The notes beneath the pieces were generated by a model. The model was not told the DNA's origin. It saw nothing but the letters and a program-made list of their open reading frames with translations, and did not search any database. From positions 1-31,792 of the forward strand of contig JBOGDF010000015.1 of NCBI GenBank assembly GCA_050701635.1: 31,792 nucleotides of DNA, read 5' to 3'. Position numbers and translations under genes: made by a program. Positions 18,175 through 28,422 of this stretch are shown in pieces. Position 1 is the first letter of the stretch. Each line of letters opens with the position of its first letter. This DNA is from WHSM01 sp050701635 (GTDB lineage Bacteria > Actinomycetota > Actinomycetes > Mycobacteriales > Micromonosporaceae).

Positions 18175-19736
18175 TGATCGGTCGGCCGTGGGCGTTCTGG
18201 AGCGGCGTCGCCGCGCTCAGCGTCGGCGTGCTGCTGCACCTGCCGGACTGGTGGGCCACGCTGCGGATGGACCGCGCGATGCCGGAGCTGGGTCACCGCA
18301 TGGCGATGTCACCGACGCTGACCGCCGGCATGGCGCTGCTGGTGGTCGGGCTCGCCGCCTCGGTGTACGGCATCCTGCCGCCGCGTGCCGGGTACCGCCC
18401 GGGGCACGGCGTCGAGGCGTACCTGAAGGCGATGGACGGCGCTCCGCTGCGGCCGGCGCACCGGGCGCTGGCGCTGGTGGTGGGCATCGCGATCGTCATC
18501 GACACCATGAAGCCGGCGACGCTGGGGTTCGTGCTGCCCGGGCTGGCCGCCGAGTACGGCATCGACACCCGGCACGCCGCGACGCTGCCGCTGGTGGCGC
18601 TGACCGGCACCACCGCCGGTTCGCTGGCGTGGGGAATGCTCGGGGACCGGATCGGCCGGCGGGCCAGCATCCTGCTCTCCGGGCTGCTGTTCATGGCCAC
18701 CTCGATCTGCGGGTTCATGCCGGAGTTCCGGTGGAACCTCGTGATGTGTTTCCTGATGGGAGCGTCCGCGGGCGGCATGCTGCCGATCGCGTACGCCCTG
18801 ATGGCCGAGTCGCTGCCGGCGGACCGGCGGGGCCGGTACATCGTGCTGCAGACCGGTCTGGGGTCGGTGGGCGGCTACCTGGTCGCGGCGGCGGCCGCGG
18901 CGACGCTGGCGCCGTACTTCGGCTGGCGGGTGTTGTGGCTGTTGGGGCTGCCCACCGGCCTGCTGCTGATCGGGCTCAACCGGTGGATCCCGGAGTCGCC
19001 ACGCTTCCTGCTCGCCAACGGCCGCGAGGCCGAGGCCAGAGCGGTGCTCGCCCGGTACGGCGTCACCCTGCAGATCTCCGCCCCGGCTCCGGCGGTCGCG
19101 CCGAGCGCCAGCTCCGGGATGGCAGGGCTGTTCCGCGACCCGTACACCCGGCACACCGTGATCGTGGTGGGGTACGCGCTGTCCTGGGGCCTGGTGAACT
19201 GGGGGTTCATCACGTTCCTACCCAGCTTCCTGGACGGTGCCGCGAGCCAGGTGCTGCTGCTAGCCGCACTGCTCGCGATCCCGAACACCTTCCTCGCCGC
19301 CCAGCTGTACGGCGCCTGGAGCAGCAAACGCTCCATGGTGCTGTACGGCGTGGTCACGGTGGTCGCGCTCGCCGGGTTCGCGCTCTACCTGCCCAACGTC
19401 CGCGTCGGCAGCCAGGTGATCACGATCGGGATGCTGGCGATCCTGCTCGCCGGCACCGGCGGGATGATCGCGATGATCGCCCCGTACACCACAGAGCTCT
19501 ACCCCACCGGGATGCGGGCCAGCGGCAGCGGCCTGACCGCGGGCGCCAGCAAGGTGGGCGGCATGGTCGGCCCGGTGCTGATCGGCGCGCTCGCCACGAC
19601 GACACCGCTGCGGTTGCTCGCCCTGCTCACCGCGCTGCCCGTGGTGGGCGCCACCGTCGCACTCGGCGTCAACGGCCGGGAAACGTCCGGCAAGCCGCTG
19701 CCCGAGCAGATCGCGCCGACAGTCAACCGGATCTAG
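18174..19736 (+). CDS. MFS transporter with two extra N-terminal helices, coupled to the lyase
   Basis: A 520-residue carrier. The first about 70 residues form two additional predicted helices and are followed by a 12-helix major facilitator domain, with GMLGDRIGRR at 154-163 and PESPRFLL after helix 6. The layout recalls aromatic-acid/proton symporters and sugar-porter relatives. The start overlaps the lyase stop as TGATG, showing strict coupling, so it most likely imports the amino acid substrate or exports the aromatic product. Its 3' end overlaps the convergent globin gene by 14 bases. Direction of transport and substrate cannot be read from sequence. Confidence 0.85.
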   Translation: MIGRPWAFWSGVAALSVGVLLHLPDWWATLRMDRAMPELGHRMAMSPTLTAGMALLVVGLAASVYGILPPRAGYRPGHGVEAYLKAMDGAPLRPAHRALALVVGIAIVIDTMKPATLGFVLPGLAAEYGIDTRHAATLPLVALTGTTAGSLAWGMLGDRIGRRASILLSGLLFMATSICGFMPEFRWNLVMCFLMGASAGGMLPIAYALMAESLPADRRGRYIVLQTGLGSVGGYLVAAAAAATLAPYFGWRVLWLLGLPTGLLLIGLNRWIPESPRFLLANGREAEARAVLARYGVTLQISAPAPAVAPSASSGMAGLFRDPYTRHTVIVVGYALSWGLVNWGFITFLPSFLDGAASQVLLLAALLAIPNTFLAAQLYGAWSSKRSMVLYGVVTVVALAGFALYLPNVRVGSQVITIGMLAILLAGTGGMIAMIAPYTTELYPTGMRASGSGLTAGASKVGGMVGPVLIGALATTTPLRLLALLTALPVVGATVALGVNGRETSGKPLPEQIAPTVNRI

Positions 19737-20312
19737 CCGCCTCGCGGGCGCCGGCGATCATCTCGTCCGCCAGCCACTGGTACACCGCCGCCCAGGCCGA
19801 CGAGGTCAACGTACTGAAATCCCCGGTGACCTCGCGTACGGCGCGGACCAGCGCCTGGCCGACGTGGACGTACATGTCCTCCGTCACCAGATACCGCCGG
19901 GCGTGCGCCGCACCCAGGCACGGAGTTGGGCTCGGATCGACTCGGGCCGATCCATCGCGTCCACCGCGCTCAACAGTGCCGAGAACAGACGTTCCGTCTG
20001 AGCGGTCATGTCAGTGGGAAACATCGGTCGTGCCCCGGGCGCCAGCACGAACAGGTGATGGTAGAACCGCTGCGCCAGATACGGATCGTCGCGGTCCAGG
20101 CCAGCGCAACTGTTACGCGCCGCTTCGATCGCCACCCGGTCCGGCAGGTTGATCAGGGGCGGCGAAGAGCTCGTGGCGAACTCGGGAGGCGCTGGCCCCG
20201 GGTTCGGCGAGGCGGCCGTACGCTGGGTCGGCAGGCCCGTGGCGGCCGCACGACGACCCTCCGCGGTCCGCCGATCTGACACGTGGTGATCGCGGGGCTT
20301 CGCAGGCGTCAC
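19723..20312 (-). pseudogene. Single-domain globin (flavohaemoglobin-type), one frameshift
   Basis: After a proline-rich, disordered N-terminus of about 55 residues, a globin fold begins. TyrB10 is Tyr84 in RFYHHLF, GlnE7 is Gln105 in MTAQTERLF, and the proximal His is in GAAHARRYL, as in bacterial flavohaemoglobins and single-domain globins that bind oxygen and detoxify nitric oxide. There is no reductase domain. The reading frame from 20312 breaks at about 19917, and the H-helix part (VYQWLADEMI) continues in another frame to a TGA at 19723. Adding one G to the GG at 19917-19918 rejoins the frames as LRALGAAH. The start (GTG at 20312, AAGGA upstream) is uncertain because of the long tail. 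Confidence 0.75.
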
Positions 20313-20529
20313 TCCCCGATCCTTCAGAACCCGGCCTTGCCTGTACAGATGACATAACGGCGCAAGACGACACTGATGTGGGAAGCGAGCCGACCCTCAC
20401 GCCACCGGATCGGTCGATGCCGCCGGCAACCTGCACGCGGTAGTCGCGGCGCGGTCCACGTCCTGTCACCACGGCGTGATCTTGGCTAGCCTGACGGTGC
20501 CGTCACCCCCCGCATCGAAGGACACCGCC

Positions 20530-22305
<1,776 letters not shown>

Positions 22306-22318
22306 CCGTCCCGTGCCG

Positions 22319-22987
22319 TCACGCGTGGTGGGCGCTTCGCTGGTCCGCCGCGGCCGACGCGAGCTGGTCGATCAGGTGGCCCAGGCCGGTCCAGAGCAGG
22401 TCGGCGCCGGCCTCGACCAGCTCGCTGCGGGGGAAGCCGGGGCGCCGGGCACGCCAGTCGGCCGCACCGGACAGCGCGCCGACCAGCATCTCGACCACGA
22501 TCTCCGCACGCCGGCTGGCGGGGTCGATCCCGGCCGTACGGAAGTCGCCGGCGAGCATCGTCGCCACGGCCTGGTGCCGGGCGTCGGCGATCTCCCGCCA
22601 GGCCGCGTCGATCTCGGGGTCACCGTGCGTGGGGTTGCCGTACAGCAGCTGCCACGCGTACGGGTAGCGCTCGGCGAAGCTGAACACCGCGTCCATGGTG
22701 GCGCGCATCCGCTGCTCGGGCGGGCCGTCGCCGGTGATGCTGGCGCCGACGTGACCGAGGAAGGTCGCGTTCTGCTCGTGCAGGACGCCGAGGAACAGGG
22801 CCTTCTTCGACGGGAAGTGGTCGTACAGGACGGCGCGGGTCACACCGGCCGCGTCCGCGATCTGGGCCATGCCCGTACCGCTGAAGCCACCGGAAGCGAA
22901 CGCGTCGAGGGCGGCGCCGACGATCCGCGCACGGCGGGCGGGTGCGCGCATTCTGCGCCGTCGCTGCTCCGGGGCGTTAACTGACAT
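22319..22987 (-). CDS. TetR-family transcriptional regulator
   Basis: A 222-residue regulator. The N-terminal helix-turn-helix (about 18-64) has the typical AQIADAAGVTRAVLYDHFPSKKAL sequence pattern, split here as AQIADAAGVT at 41-50 and YDHFPSKKAL at 55-64. The C-terminal half is the variable ligand-binding and dimer domain, which gives no clue to the ligand. The ATG at 22987 is preceded by TATCCT (22994-22999 on this strand) at the spacing of a leaderless transcript, with only a weak ribosome site. It is divergent from the amine oxidase/monooxygenase operon, and the dyad at 23024-23041 is the probable operator for both directions. Confidence 0.9.
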   Translation of the reverse strand: MSVNAPEQRRRRMRAPARRARIVGAALDAFASGGFSGTGMAQIADAAGVTRAVLYDHFPSKKALFLGVLHEQNATFLGHVGASITGDGPPEQRMRATMDAVFSFAERYPYAWQLLYGNPTHGDPEIDAAWREIADARHQAVATMLAGDFRTAGIDPASRRAEIVVEMLVGALSGAADWRARRPGFPRSELVEAGADLLWTGLGHLIDQLASAAADQRSAHHA

Positions 22988-23017
22988 GCCTGCAGGATAG
23001 CCGAGCGCTTTTGGGCA

Positions 23018-23046
23018 TTGACTACCGACACACCTGTTGGTTAACT
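23018..23046 (+). promoter_or_regulatory. Promoter with embedded TetR operator
   Basis: TTGACT (23018-23023) and TTAACT (23041-23046) are separated by exactly 17 bases, a good housekeeping-sigma promoter whose start would fall at about the ATG at 23054. The spacer holds an inverted repeat ACCGACA-N4-TGTTGGT (23024-23041, one mismatch), so the bound TetR protein would block polymerase directly. Confidence 0.7.
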
Positions 23047-23053
23047 GCTGGCC

Positions 23054-24838
23054 ATGGCGGACGAACACAACACTTCTGGTTCGGGTCTCTCCCGGCGCCG
23101 TCTCCTAGGCGCCGCCGGCATCGCCGTGGCGGCGGCCGGGCTCGGCGTCGTGACCCCCGCGCTGGCCACCGGTGCCGGCCGCCGGGTCGCGGTGCTCGGC
23201 GGCGGGATGGCCGGGCTGGCCGCCGCGCACGAGCTGGCCGAGCGCGGCTTCGCAGTTACCGTGTACGAGCGGAAGGCGCTCGGCGGCAAGGCGCGCAGCA
23301 TCCCGGTGCCGGACACCGGCGCGGGCGGCCGACTCGATCTTCCCGGCGAGCACGGCTTCCGGTTCTTCCCCGGCTTCTACCACCACGTGCCCGACACGAT
23401 GCGGCGGATTCCGTACCCGGGCAACGCCAACGGGGTGTGGGACAACCTGGTCGAGGCCACCGAGGTGAAGTCCGCGCGGACCAACGGGCGGGCCGACGGC
23501 ACCCTGTTCGGCATGGCCCCGGACCCGAACGAGGCGCTCACCGTCGACGGGCTGCAGCGGATCCTGGTCGAGGAGATCCTCAAGCAACAGGGGATCAAGC
23601 CGTGGGAGGCGGAGTTCTTCGCCAACCGGATCCTGGTCTTCCTGACCAGCTGCGAACAGCGCCGCTTCGGGCAGTGGGAGAACACCTCGTGGTGGGACTA
23701 CGTCCGCGCCGAGAGGTACTCGCAGGAGTACCGGACCGTGGTCGCCCGCGGGATGACCCGTACGTTGGTCGCCGCCAAGGAGGAGGTGGCCAGCACCCGG
23801 ACGATCGGCAACATGGCCGAGGCGTTCCTGATGAACATCATGGGCCGCGGCAACGACGGCGCCCCGGACCGGGTGCTCAACGCGCCCACCAACGAGGCGT
23901 GGATCGACCCCTGGGTGACGCAGCTGCGCGGCCTGGGCGTGGAGTTCCACGTCGGCCAGACCGTGGAGGCGCTTGACGTCAGCGGTGGCAAGATCAGCTC
24001 GGCGCGGCTGCGCGACCAGCACGGGCAGACCAGCACGGTCGAGGCGGACTGGTTCGTCTGCGCGATGCCGGTGGAGCGGGCCCGGCCGCTGTGGTCGTCC
24101 GACGTACTCGCGCTCGACCCCAGCCTCGGCGAGATGCAGGACCTGTACGTCGACTGGATGACCGGGATCCAGTTCTACCTGCGCGACACGATCGACATCA
24201 GCCACGGCCACGTGACCTTCATCGACGCGCCGTGGGCGCTGACCGCGCTGACCCAGGGGCAGTTCTGGGCAGGCCGGAACTTCCGCCGCGACTACGGCGA
24301 CGGCAACGTCGCCGACTGCCTGTCCGTGGACGTCTCCGACTGGGACACCCCCGGGATCGTGTACGGCAAGCCCGCCAAGCTGTGCACCCGTACGGAGGTC
24401 CAGCACGAGGTGTGGGCGCAGATGAAGGCGCACCTGGAGGACACCGGGGACTCGGTGCTGCCGCCCGAGATCTTGCACTCCTGGTTCCTCGACCCCGCGA
24501 TCGCCTGGGACGGCAGCGCCGGGCGCAACACCAACGACGAGCCGCTGCTGGTCAACACGATCGGCTCCTGGGAGAAGCGGCCGACGGCGCACACCAAGGT
24601 GCCGAACCTCTTCCTCGCCGGCGACTACGTGCAGACCGACGTCGACCTCGCGACGATGGAGGGGGCGAACGAGTCCGGTCGGGCCGCGGTCAACGCCCTG
24701 CTGGAAGCCTCCGGCTCGACCGCCGCACCGGTCCAGATGTTCCAGCTGTACGACCCGCCGGAGTTCGAGGCGGCCAAGCGGGCCGACGAGCAGGCGTACC
24801 GCAACGGGCTGCCCAACGCGCTCGACCGGCCGGTATGA
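23054..24838 (+). CDS. Tat-exported FAD amine oxidase / hydroxysqualene-dehydroxylase-like protein
   Basis: A 594-residue flavoprotein. A twin-arginine signal (SRRRLLG at 13-19, then a hydrophobic stretch ending in ALA) shows export of a folded, cofactor-loaded protein. The FAD motif GGGMAG is at 49-54, followed by the GGKARS contact typical of the phytoene desaturase/amine oxidase superfamily. The C-terminal FLAGDYVQT and ATMEGANESG segments close the FAD site. The family includes hydroxysqualene dehydroxylase (HpnE), the label often used for such proteins; no squalene or hopanoid genes are in view, so the substrate is open. The stop overlaps the next start as ATGA. Expression should be controlled by the divergent TetR. 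Confidence 0.82.
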   Translation: MADEHNTSGSGLSRRRLLGAAGIAVAAAGLGVVTPALATGAGRRVAVLGGGMAGLAAAHELAERGFAVTVYERKALGGKARSIPVPDTGAGGRLDLPGEHGFRFFPGFYHHVPDTMRRIPYPGNANGVWDNLVEATEVKSARTNGRADGTLFGMAPDPNEALTVDGLQRILVEEILKQQGIKPWEAEFFANRILVFLTSCEQRRFGQWENTSWWDYVRAERYSQEYRTVVARGMTRTLVAAKEEVASTRTIGNMAEAFLMNIMGRGNDGAPDRVLNAPTNEAWIDPWVTQLRGLGVEFHVGQTVEALDVSGGKISSARLRDQHGQTSTVEADWFVCAMPVERARPLWSSDVLALDPSLGEMQDLYVDWMTGIQFYLRDTIDISHGHVTFIDAPWALTALTQGQFWAGRNFRRDYGDGNVADCLSVDVSDWDTPGIVYGKPAKLCTRTEVQHEVWAQMKAHLEDTGDSVLPPEILHSWFLDPAIAWDGSAGRNTNDEPLLVNTIGSWEKRPTAHTKVPNLFLAGDYVQTDVDLATMEGANESGRAAVNALLEASGSTAAPVQMFQLYDPPEFEAAKRADEQAYRNGLPNALDRPV

Positions 24839-26154
24839 CAGAACGCGCCGACGCGGTCGTGGTGGGCGCGCGTTGCGCCGGCGTCGCGACCGGGATCGCG
24901 CTGGCCCGCGCCGGGCGGCGGGTGATCGCGTACGACCGCGCCACCTTTCCGTCCGACACGCTCTCCACCCACCTGTTGTTCGCCGGCGGGGTCGCCGAAC
25001 TCGCCGAGCTCGGGGCGCTGGAACGGGTCGAGGCGATCGGCGCGCCGCGGCTGCCGGTGGCGCTGATGGCCGGCGCGGGGCTCACGGTCACCGCTCGCTA
25101 CACCCCGGTCCACGACATCGACTACGGGCTGTGCGTACGGCGGACCGGGCTGGACGCCGCGCTCGCCGAGACCGCGCGCCAGGCCGGGGTGGAGATCCGC
25201 GAGGCCACCCGGGTCACCCACGTCATCTGGGACGGCGACCGGGCTGCCGGGGTACGCGCCGAGGACCGGAAAGGACGGCAGTACGAGATCCGGGCGCCGC
25301 TCGTGGTCGGGGCGGACGGCCGCCGCTCCACGATCGCCCGGCAGGTCGGCGCCGCGACCCGGCGGCAGCGCCGGAACGGGCGGGCCTGCCTGTTCGCGTA
25401 CTGGCGGGACGGCGAGCCGGGCTGGCGGTCGATCGCGGCGCAGTGGCGAAACGGGGACGAGCTCGGCACCGCGTTCCCGTGCGACGGCGGGCTGGTGCTG
25501 GTCCTGCTGATGCCACCGGTCTCCCGCGCCGCCGATCGGCCGGACATCGAGCAGGAGTACGACCGCACCCTGGCCCGCCTTCCGGCGCTGCACGAACGGC
25601 TGATTCGTAGCACCCGGGTGACCCGGTGCCGGTCGACCGCGGACACGCCGTCGTACTTCCGGCGCTCCGCCGGGCCGGGCTGGGCGCTGCCCGGCGATGC
25701 GGGGCACTTCAAGGACCCGGTCACGGCGCAGGGCATCCGCGACGCGTTGCGCTTCGGCCGGCTGCTCGGCGAGCTGGCCGCGCCCGCGCTGGACGACCCC
25801 GTCGCGCTGGACCGTGCGCTCCGCGACTGGGAGCACCGCCGGGACCGGGAGTGTCTGGAGGCGTACCAGTGGACCAATCGGCTGGCCCGAGCCGAGTCGA
25901 TGAGCCCGCTCGAAGTCGAGCTCTACCGCGCCGGGGCCGCCTCGCCGGAGCTGGCCCGGCAGTTCCTCGACGTGTTCGCCCGGTCCCGGCGGCCCGGCGA
26001 GGTGTTCACCGTGCGGAGGGCTCTGAGCCTGGCGCGGCAGGCGTACGCCCGGGAGCCGGGGCGGTGGTGGGCGACGAGCCGGGCCGTGGCCCGGGAGCTG
26101 GCCCGCGAGACCGCCGACCGGCTGGAACGGGGTCGTGCCAGCTTCCTTTTGTAA
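24835..26154 (+). CDS. FAD-dependent monooxygenase (geranylgeranyl-reductase/PHBH-like)
   Basis: A 439-residue cytoplasmic flavoprotein of the p-hydroxybenzoate hydroxylase superfamily. The N-terminal FAD motif is VVVGARCAG (8-16), in which GARCAG replaces GxGxxG, a variant I consider common in this subgroup. It also has VVGADGRRS in the middle and GDAGHFKDPVTAQGI as the second FAD and ribityl contact. Start ATG at 24835 overlaps the upstream stop by 4 bases, so it is coupled to the Tat-exported oxidase. Together they suggest two-step oxidation of a hydrophobic compound, one step outside and one inside the cell; this is inference. The C-terminal 80 residues are arginine-rich and helical. Confidence 0.83.
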   Translation: MTERADAVVVGARCAGVATGIALARAGRRVIAYDRATFPSDTLSTHLLFAGGVAELAELGALERVEAIGAPRLPVALMAGAGLTVTARYTPVHDIDYGLCVRRTGLDAALAETARQAGVEIREATRVTHVIWDGDRAAGVRAEDRKGRQYEIRAPLVVGADGRRSTIARQVGAATRRQRRNGRACLFAYWRDGEPGWRSIAAQWRNGDELGTAFPCDGGLVLVLLMPPVSRAADRPDIEQEYDRTLARLPALHERLIRSTRVTRCRSTADTPSYFRRSAGPGWALPGDAGHFKDPVTAQGIRDALRFGRLLGELAAPALDDPVALDRALRDWEHRRDRECLEAYQWTNRLARAESMSPLEVELYRAGAASPELARQFLDVFARSRRPGEVFTVRRALSLARQAYAREPGRWWATSRAVARELARETADRLERGRASFLL

Positions 26155-26167
26155 TAGTTAAGAAACC

Positions 26168-26173
26168 TTGACA
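26168..26173 (+). promoter_or_regulatory. Possible -35 element of the chitinase gene
   Basis: An exact TTGACA in the A/T-rich block 26151-26180 (which includes GTTAAGAAACC), the only such block near this gene. No convincing -10 box lies 16-18 bases on (TTCCCT at 17), so an activator may be needed or the match may be chance. Confidence 0.35.
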
Positions 26174-26244
26174 TTACTTTCATGGCGGCGTTCCCTCGTG
26201 CGGTAAGACCCAAACGTCCGATTACGCACCTCTGGGGAGGCCTG

Positions 26245-27238
26245 ATGACACTTCGACGCATTCTGCCGATCGCGAGCGCGGCCGCGCTCGCCCTCACCGC
26301 GGCCGTCAGCCTGAACTCCGCCAACGCGACGACGGCAAGCGCGACGACGACGGCCGACGCCACGACGATGGCCGCGCCCTACCTGTACGAAGGTTGGGGC
26401 GATCCGCCGTCGCCGGCCACGGTGATGGACGCGACCGGGATCAAACAGTTCACGATGGCGTTCATGCTCTCCGGCGGCGGCTGCTCACCCGCGTGGGACG
26501 GCAACCGGCCGCTGACCGGCGGAGTGGACCAGCAGGCGATCGACGAAATCCGCGGCAAGGGCGGCGACGTGGAGATCTCGTTCGGCGGCTGGAGCGGCAA
26601 CAAGCTCGGCCCGAACTGTGAGTCCGCCGAGGCGCTGGCCGCCGCGTACCAGAAGGTGATCGACGCGTACGGGCTGAAGTACATCGACATCGATATCGAG
26701 AACACCGACGAATTCGAGAACGAGGCCGTCCAGGACCGGATCCTCGGCGCGCTGAAGATCGTCAAGGCGAACAACTCCGGGGATCACGACGATCATCACC
26801 TTCGGTACGTCGACCAGCGGGCCGACGTACTACGGGAAGCGGTTGATCGACCAGTCGAAGGCGCTCGGCGCGAACATCGACGTGTTCACGATCATGCCGT
26901 TCGACTTCGGCAGCTCCGACATCTACACCGACACGGTCGGCGCCTCCGAGGGGCTGAAGAACGCGCTCAGGAACGCGTACGGGTGGTCCGACGGGGAGGC
27001 GTACTCCCACATGGGTATCTCCGGCATGAACGGCCTGTCCGACCAGCAGGAAATGACCACGCCCGAGACCTGGACGAAGATCCGGGACTGGGCCAACGAA
27101 CACCACCTGGCGCGGCTGGCGTACTGGTCGGTGAACCGGGACCGGCCCTGTCCGGGTGGCGGCGTGGTCGCCAACTGCTCCGGCATCGACCAGCAGGAGT
27201 GGCAGTTCACGGGCATCACCGCGGGCTTCACAGGGTGA
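26245..27238 (+). pseudogene. Secreted GH18 chitinase-like protein, one frameshift
   Basis: The ATG at 26245 has GGGGAGG 4 bases upstream and starts a Sec signal peptide (cut after ANA, about residue 28). The GH18 barrel has SFGGWSG at about 112-118 and the catalytic strand YIDIDIE at 146-152, with Glu152 as the expected proton donor; the first Asp of DxxDxDxE is Lys, as I recall from related Streptomyces proteins. After about residue 178 the frame is lost and the barrel goes on in the next frame (IITFGTSTSG, then IMPFDFG) to a TGA at 27238. Removing one G from GGGG at 26779-26782 restores an open frame of about 330 residues. The stop overlaps the GH64 start as TGATG. Confidence 0.82.
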
Positions 27239-28422
27239 TGGCGATGGTCTCCCGTAGGACGTTCCTCACCGCATCCGGCGCCGCGCTGACCGCCCCCGTG
27301 CTGGCCTGGGGCGCGGTCGCGCGGGGCGCGGAAACCCCCGAAACCTGCGAGCTGGCGCTCACCGACCGGACCGGCTCCGGGCGGTTCTCCGGGTACGTCA
27401 CCGGCCGCGAGGAAGGCACCGACCGGTGGACGCTGCTGCGCGCCGACGGCAGCTACTACCACCTCGAAGAGCCGTCCCAGCCGCAGACGCCGCTGCCGGT
27501 CGACTGCGCCATCCCGGTGGACCCGGCCGGCACGGTACTGACGCTGCGCCACATGTACGGCGCCCGTGTCTACCTGGTCCGCGACGACCGGCTGGAGTTC
27601 TTCGTCAACCCCGGGCCGTCGCTGGTGGAGCCGGCGTTCGCGACCCCCGGGGACCCCAACTACCGCAAGATCTGGGCGTTCTGCGAGTTCACGTTCAACA
27701 CCGCGCAGATCTTCGTCAACCTCAGCTACGTCGACCTGGTGACCGCGCTGCCGATCGGCCTGACCCTCGAAGGCGACGCCACCGGGACGGTCGAGCCGAT
27801 GCCCGCCGGGGCGCTCGGCGCGATCGCCGACGCCCTGGCCGCGCAGGCGTCCGCCGACGGCCAACCGTGGAACGAGCTGGTACGGCGCGACGGCGACACG
27901 ATCCTGCGCGCGGTCGCGCCGCAGATCCACATGGCGTCGTCGAGCGGCGCCTTCGGCACGTACTGGGACGGGTACGTCGACCAGGTGTGGCAGAAGTACC
28001 AGAGCACCGATCTGCGGGTCGACCTGCAGGGCGGGCGCGGCGTACGCACCGGACGGGTCAACGGCGATGTGCTCACCTTCGATGAGGGGTCCAGTTTCGC
28101 CCGGCCCGCCTCGAAGGACATCTTCACCTGCAACCACGGCCCGTTCGCGAACAACCCCGCGGACCCCGACACCAAGAAGGCCCTGATCGCCCGGCTGGCC
28201 GCCGCGTTCAACCGCAGCACCCTGTACGAGTCCGCCGACCAGCCTACCCGCGACGACTACTACCGGAATCCGGTCACCAACCACTGGGCCCGGATCGTGC
28301 ACGCCAACACCCCGATCGGCTACGCCTTCCCGTACGACGACGTACGTCCCGTCGGCGCACCCGACGTCTCCGGCGCGGTGTTCGACGCCAACCCGCGCCG
28401 GCTGACGATCGCCGCCGGCTGA
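27238..28422 (+). CDS. Secreted GH64 beta-1,3-glucanase-like protein (Tat signal)
   Basis: A 394-residue protein with a twin-arginine signal (SRRTFL at 5-10, hydrophobic region to about 30) and one GH64 domain related to laminaripentaose-producing beta-1,3-glucanase. Glu150 (CEFTF) and Asp166 (YVDLVTALPIG) are 16 residues apart, the same spacing as the catalytic Glu and Asp of the Streptomyces matensis enzyme as I recall it, so activity is likely. The start ATG at 27238 overlaps the chitinase stop; an ATG at 27244 is an alternative. Together the two would attack chitin and beta-glucan of fungal walls. The 3' end overlaps the convergent NmrA gene by about 100 bases. Confidence 0.85.
   Translation: MAMVSRRTFLTASGAALTAPVLAWGAVARGAETPETCELALTDRTGSGRFSGYVTGREEGTDRWTLLRADGSYYHLEEPSQPQTPLPVDCAIPVDPAGTVLTLRHMYGARVYLVRDDRLEFFVNPGPSLVEPAFATPGDPNYRKIWAFCEFTFNTAQIFVNLSYVDLVTALPIGLTLEGDATGTVEPMPAGALGAIADALAAQASADGQPWNELVRRDGDTILRAVAPQIHMASSSGAFGTYWDGYVDQVWQKYQSTDLRVDLQGGRGVRTGRVNGDVLTFDEGSSFARPASKDIFTCNHGPFANNPADPDTKKALIARLAAAFNRSTLYESADQPTRDDYYRNPVTNHWARIVHANTPIGYAFPYDDVRPVGAPDVSGAVFDANPRRLTIAAG

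Noticed and set aside
17369..20152. 927-codon + strand frame across the lyase, MFS and globin genes
   Set aside because: Arg/Ser/Ala-rich, no fold, and would replace three genes with clear family motifs.
26182..28422. Single 746-residue chitinase-glucanase fusion protein
   Set aside because: The open frame exists only because of the shift at 26779-26782; its middle third is Arg/His-rich nonsense, while the true chitinase end is in the next frame with its own stop before the GH64 start.
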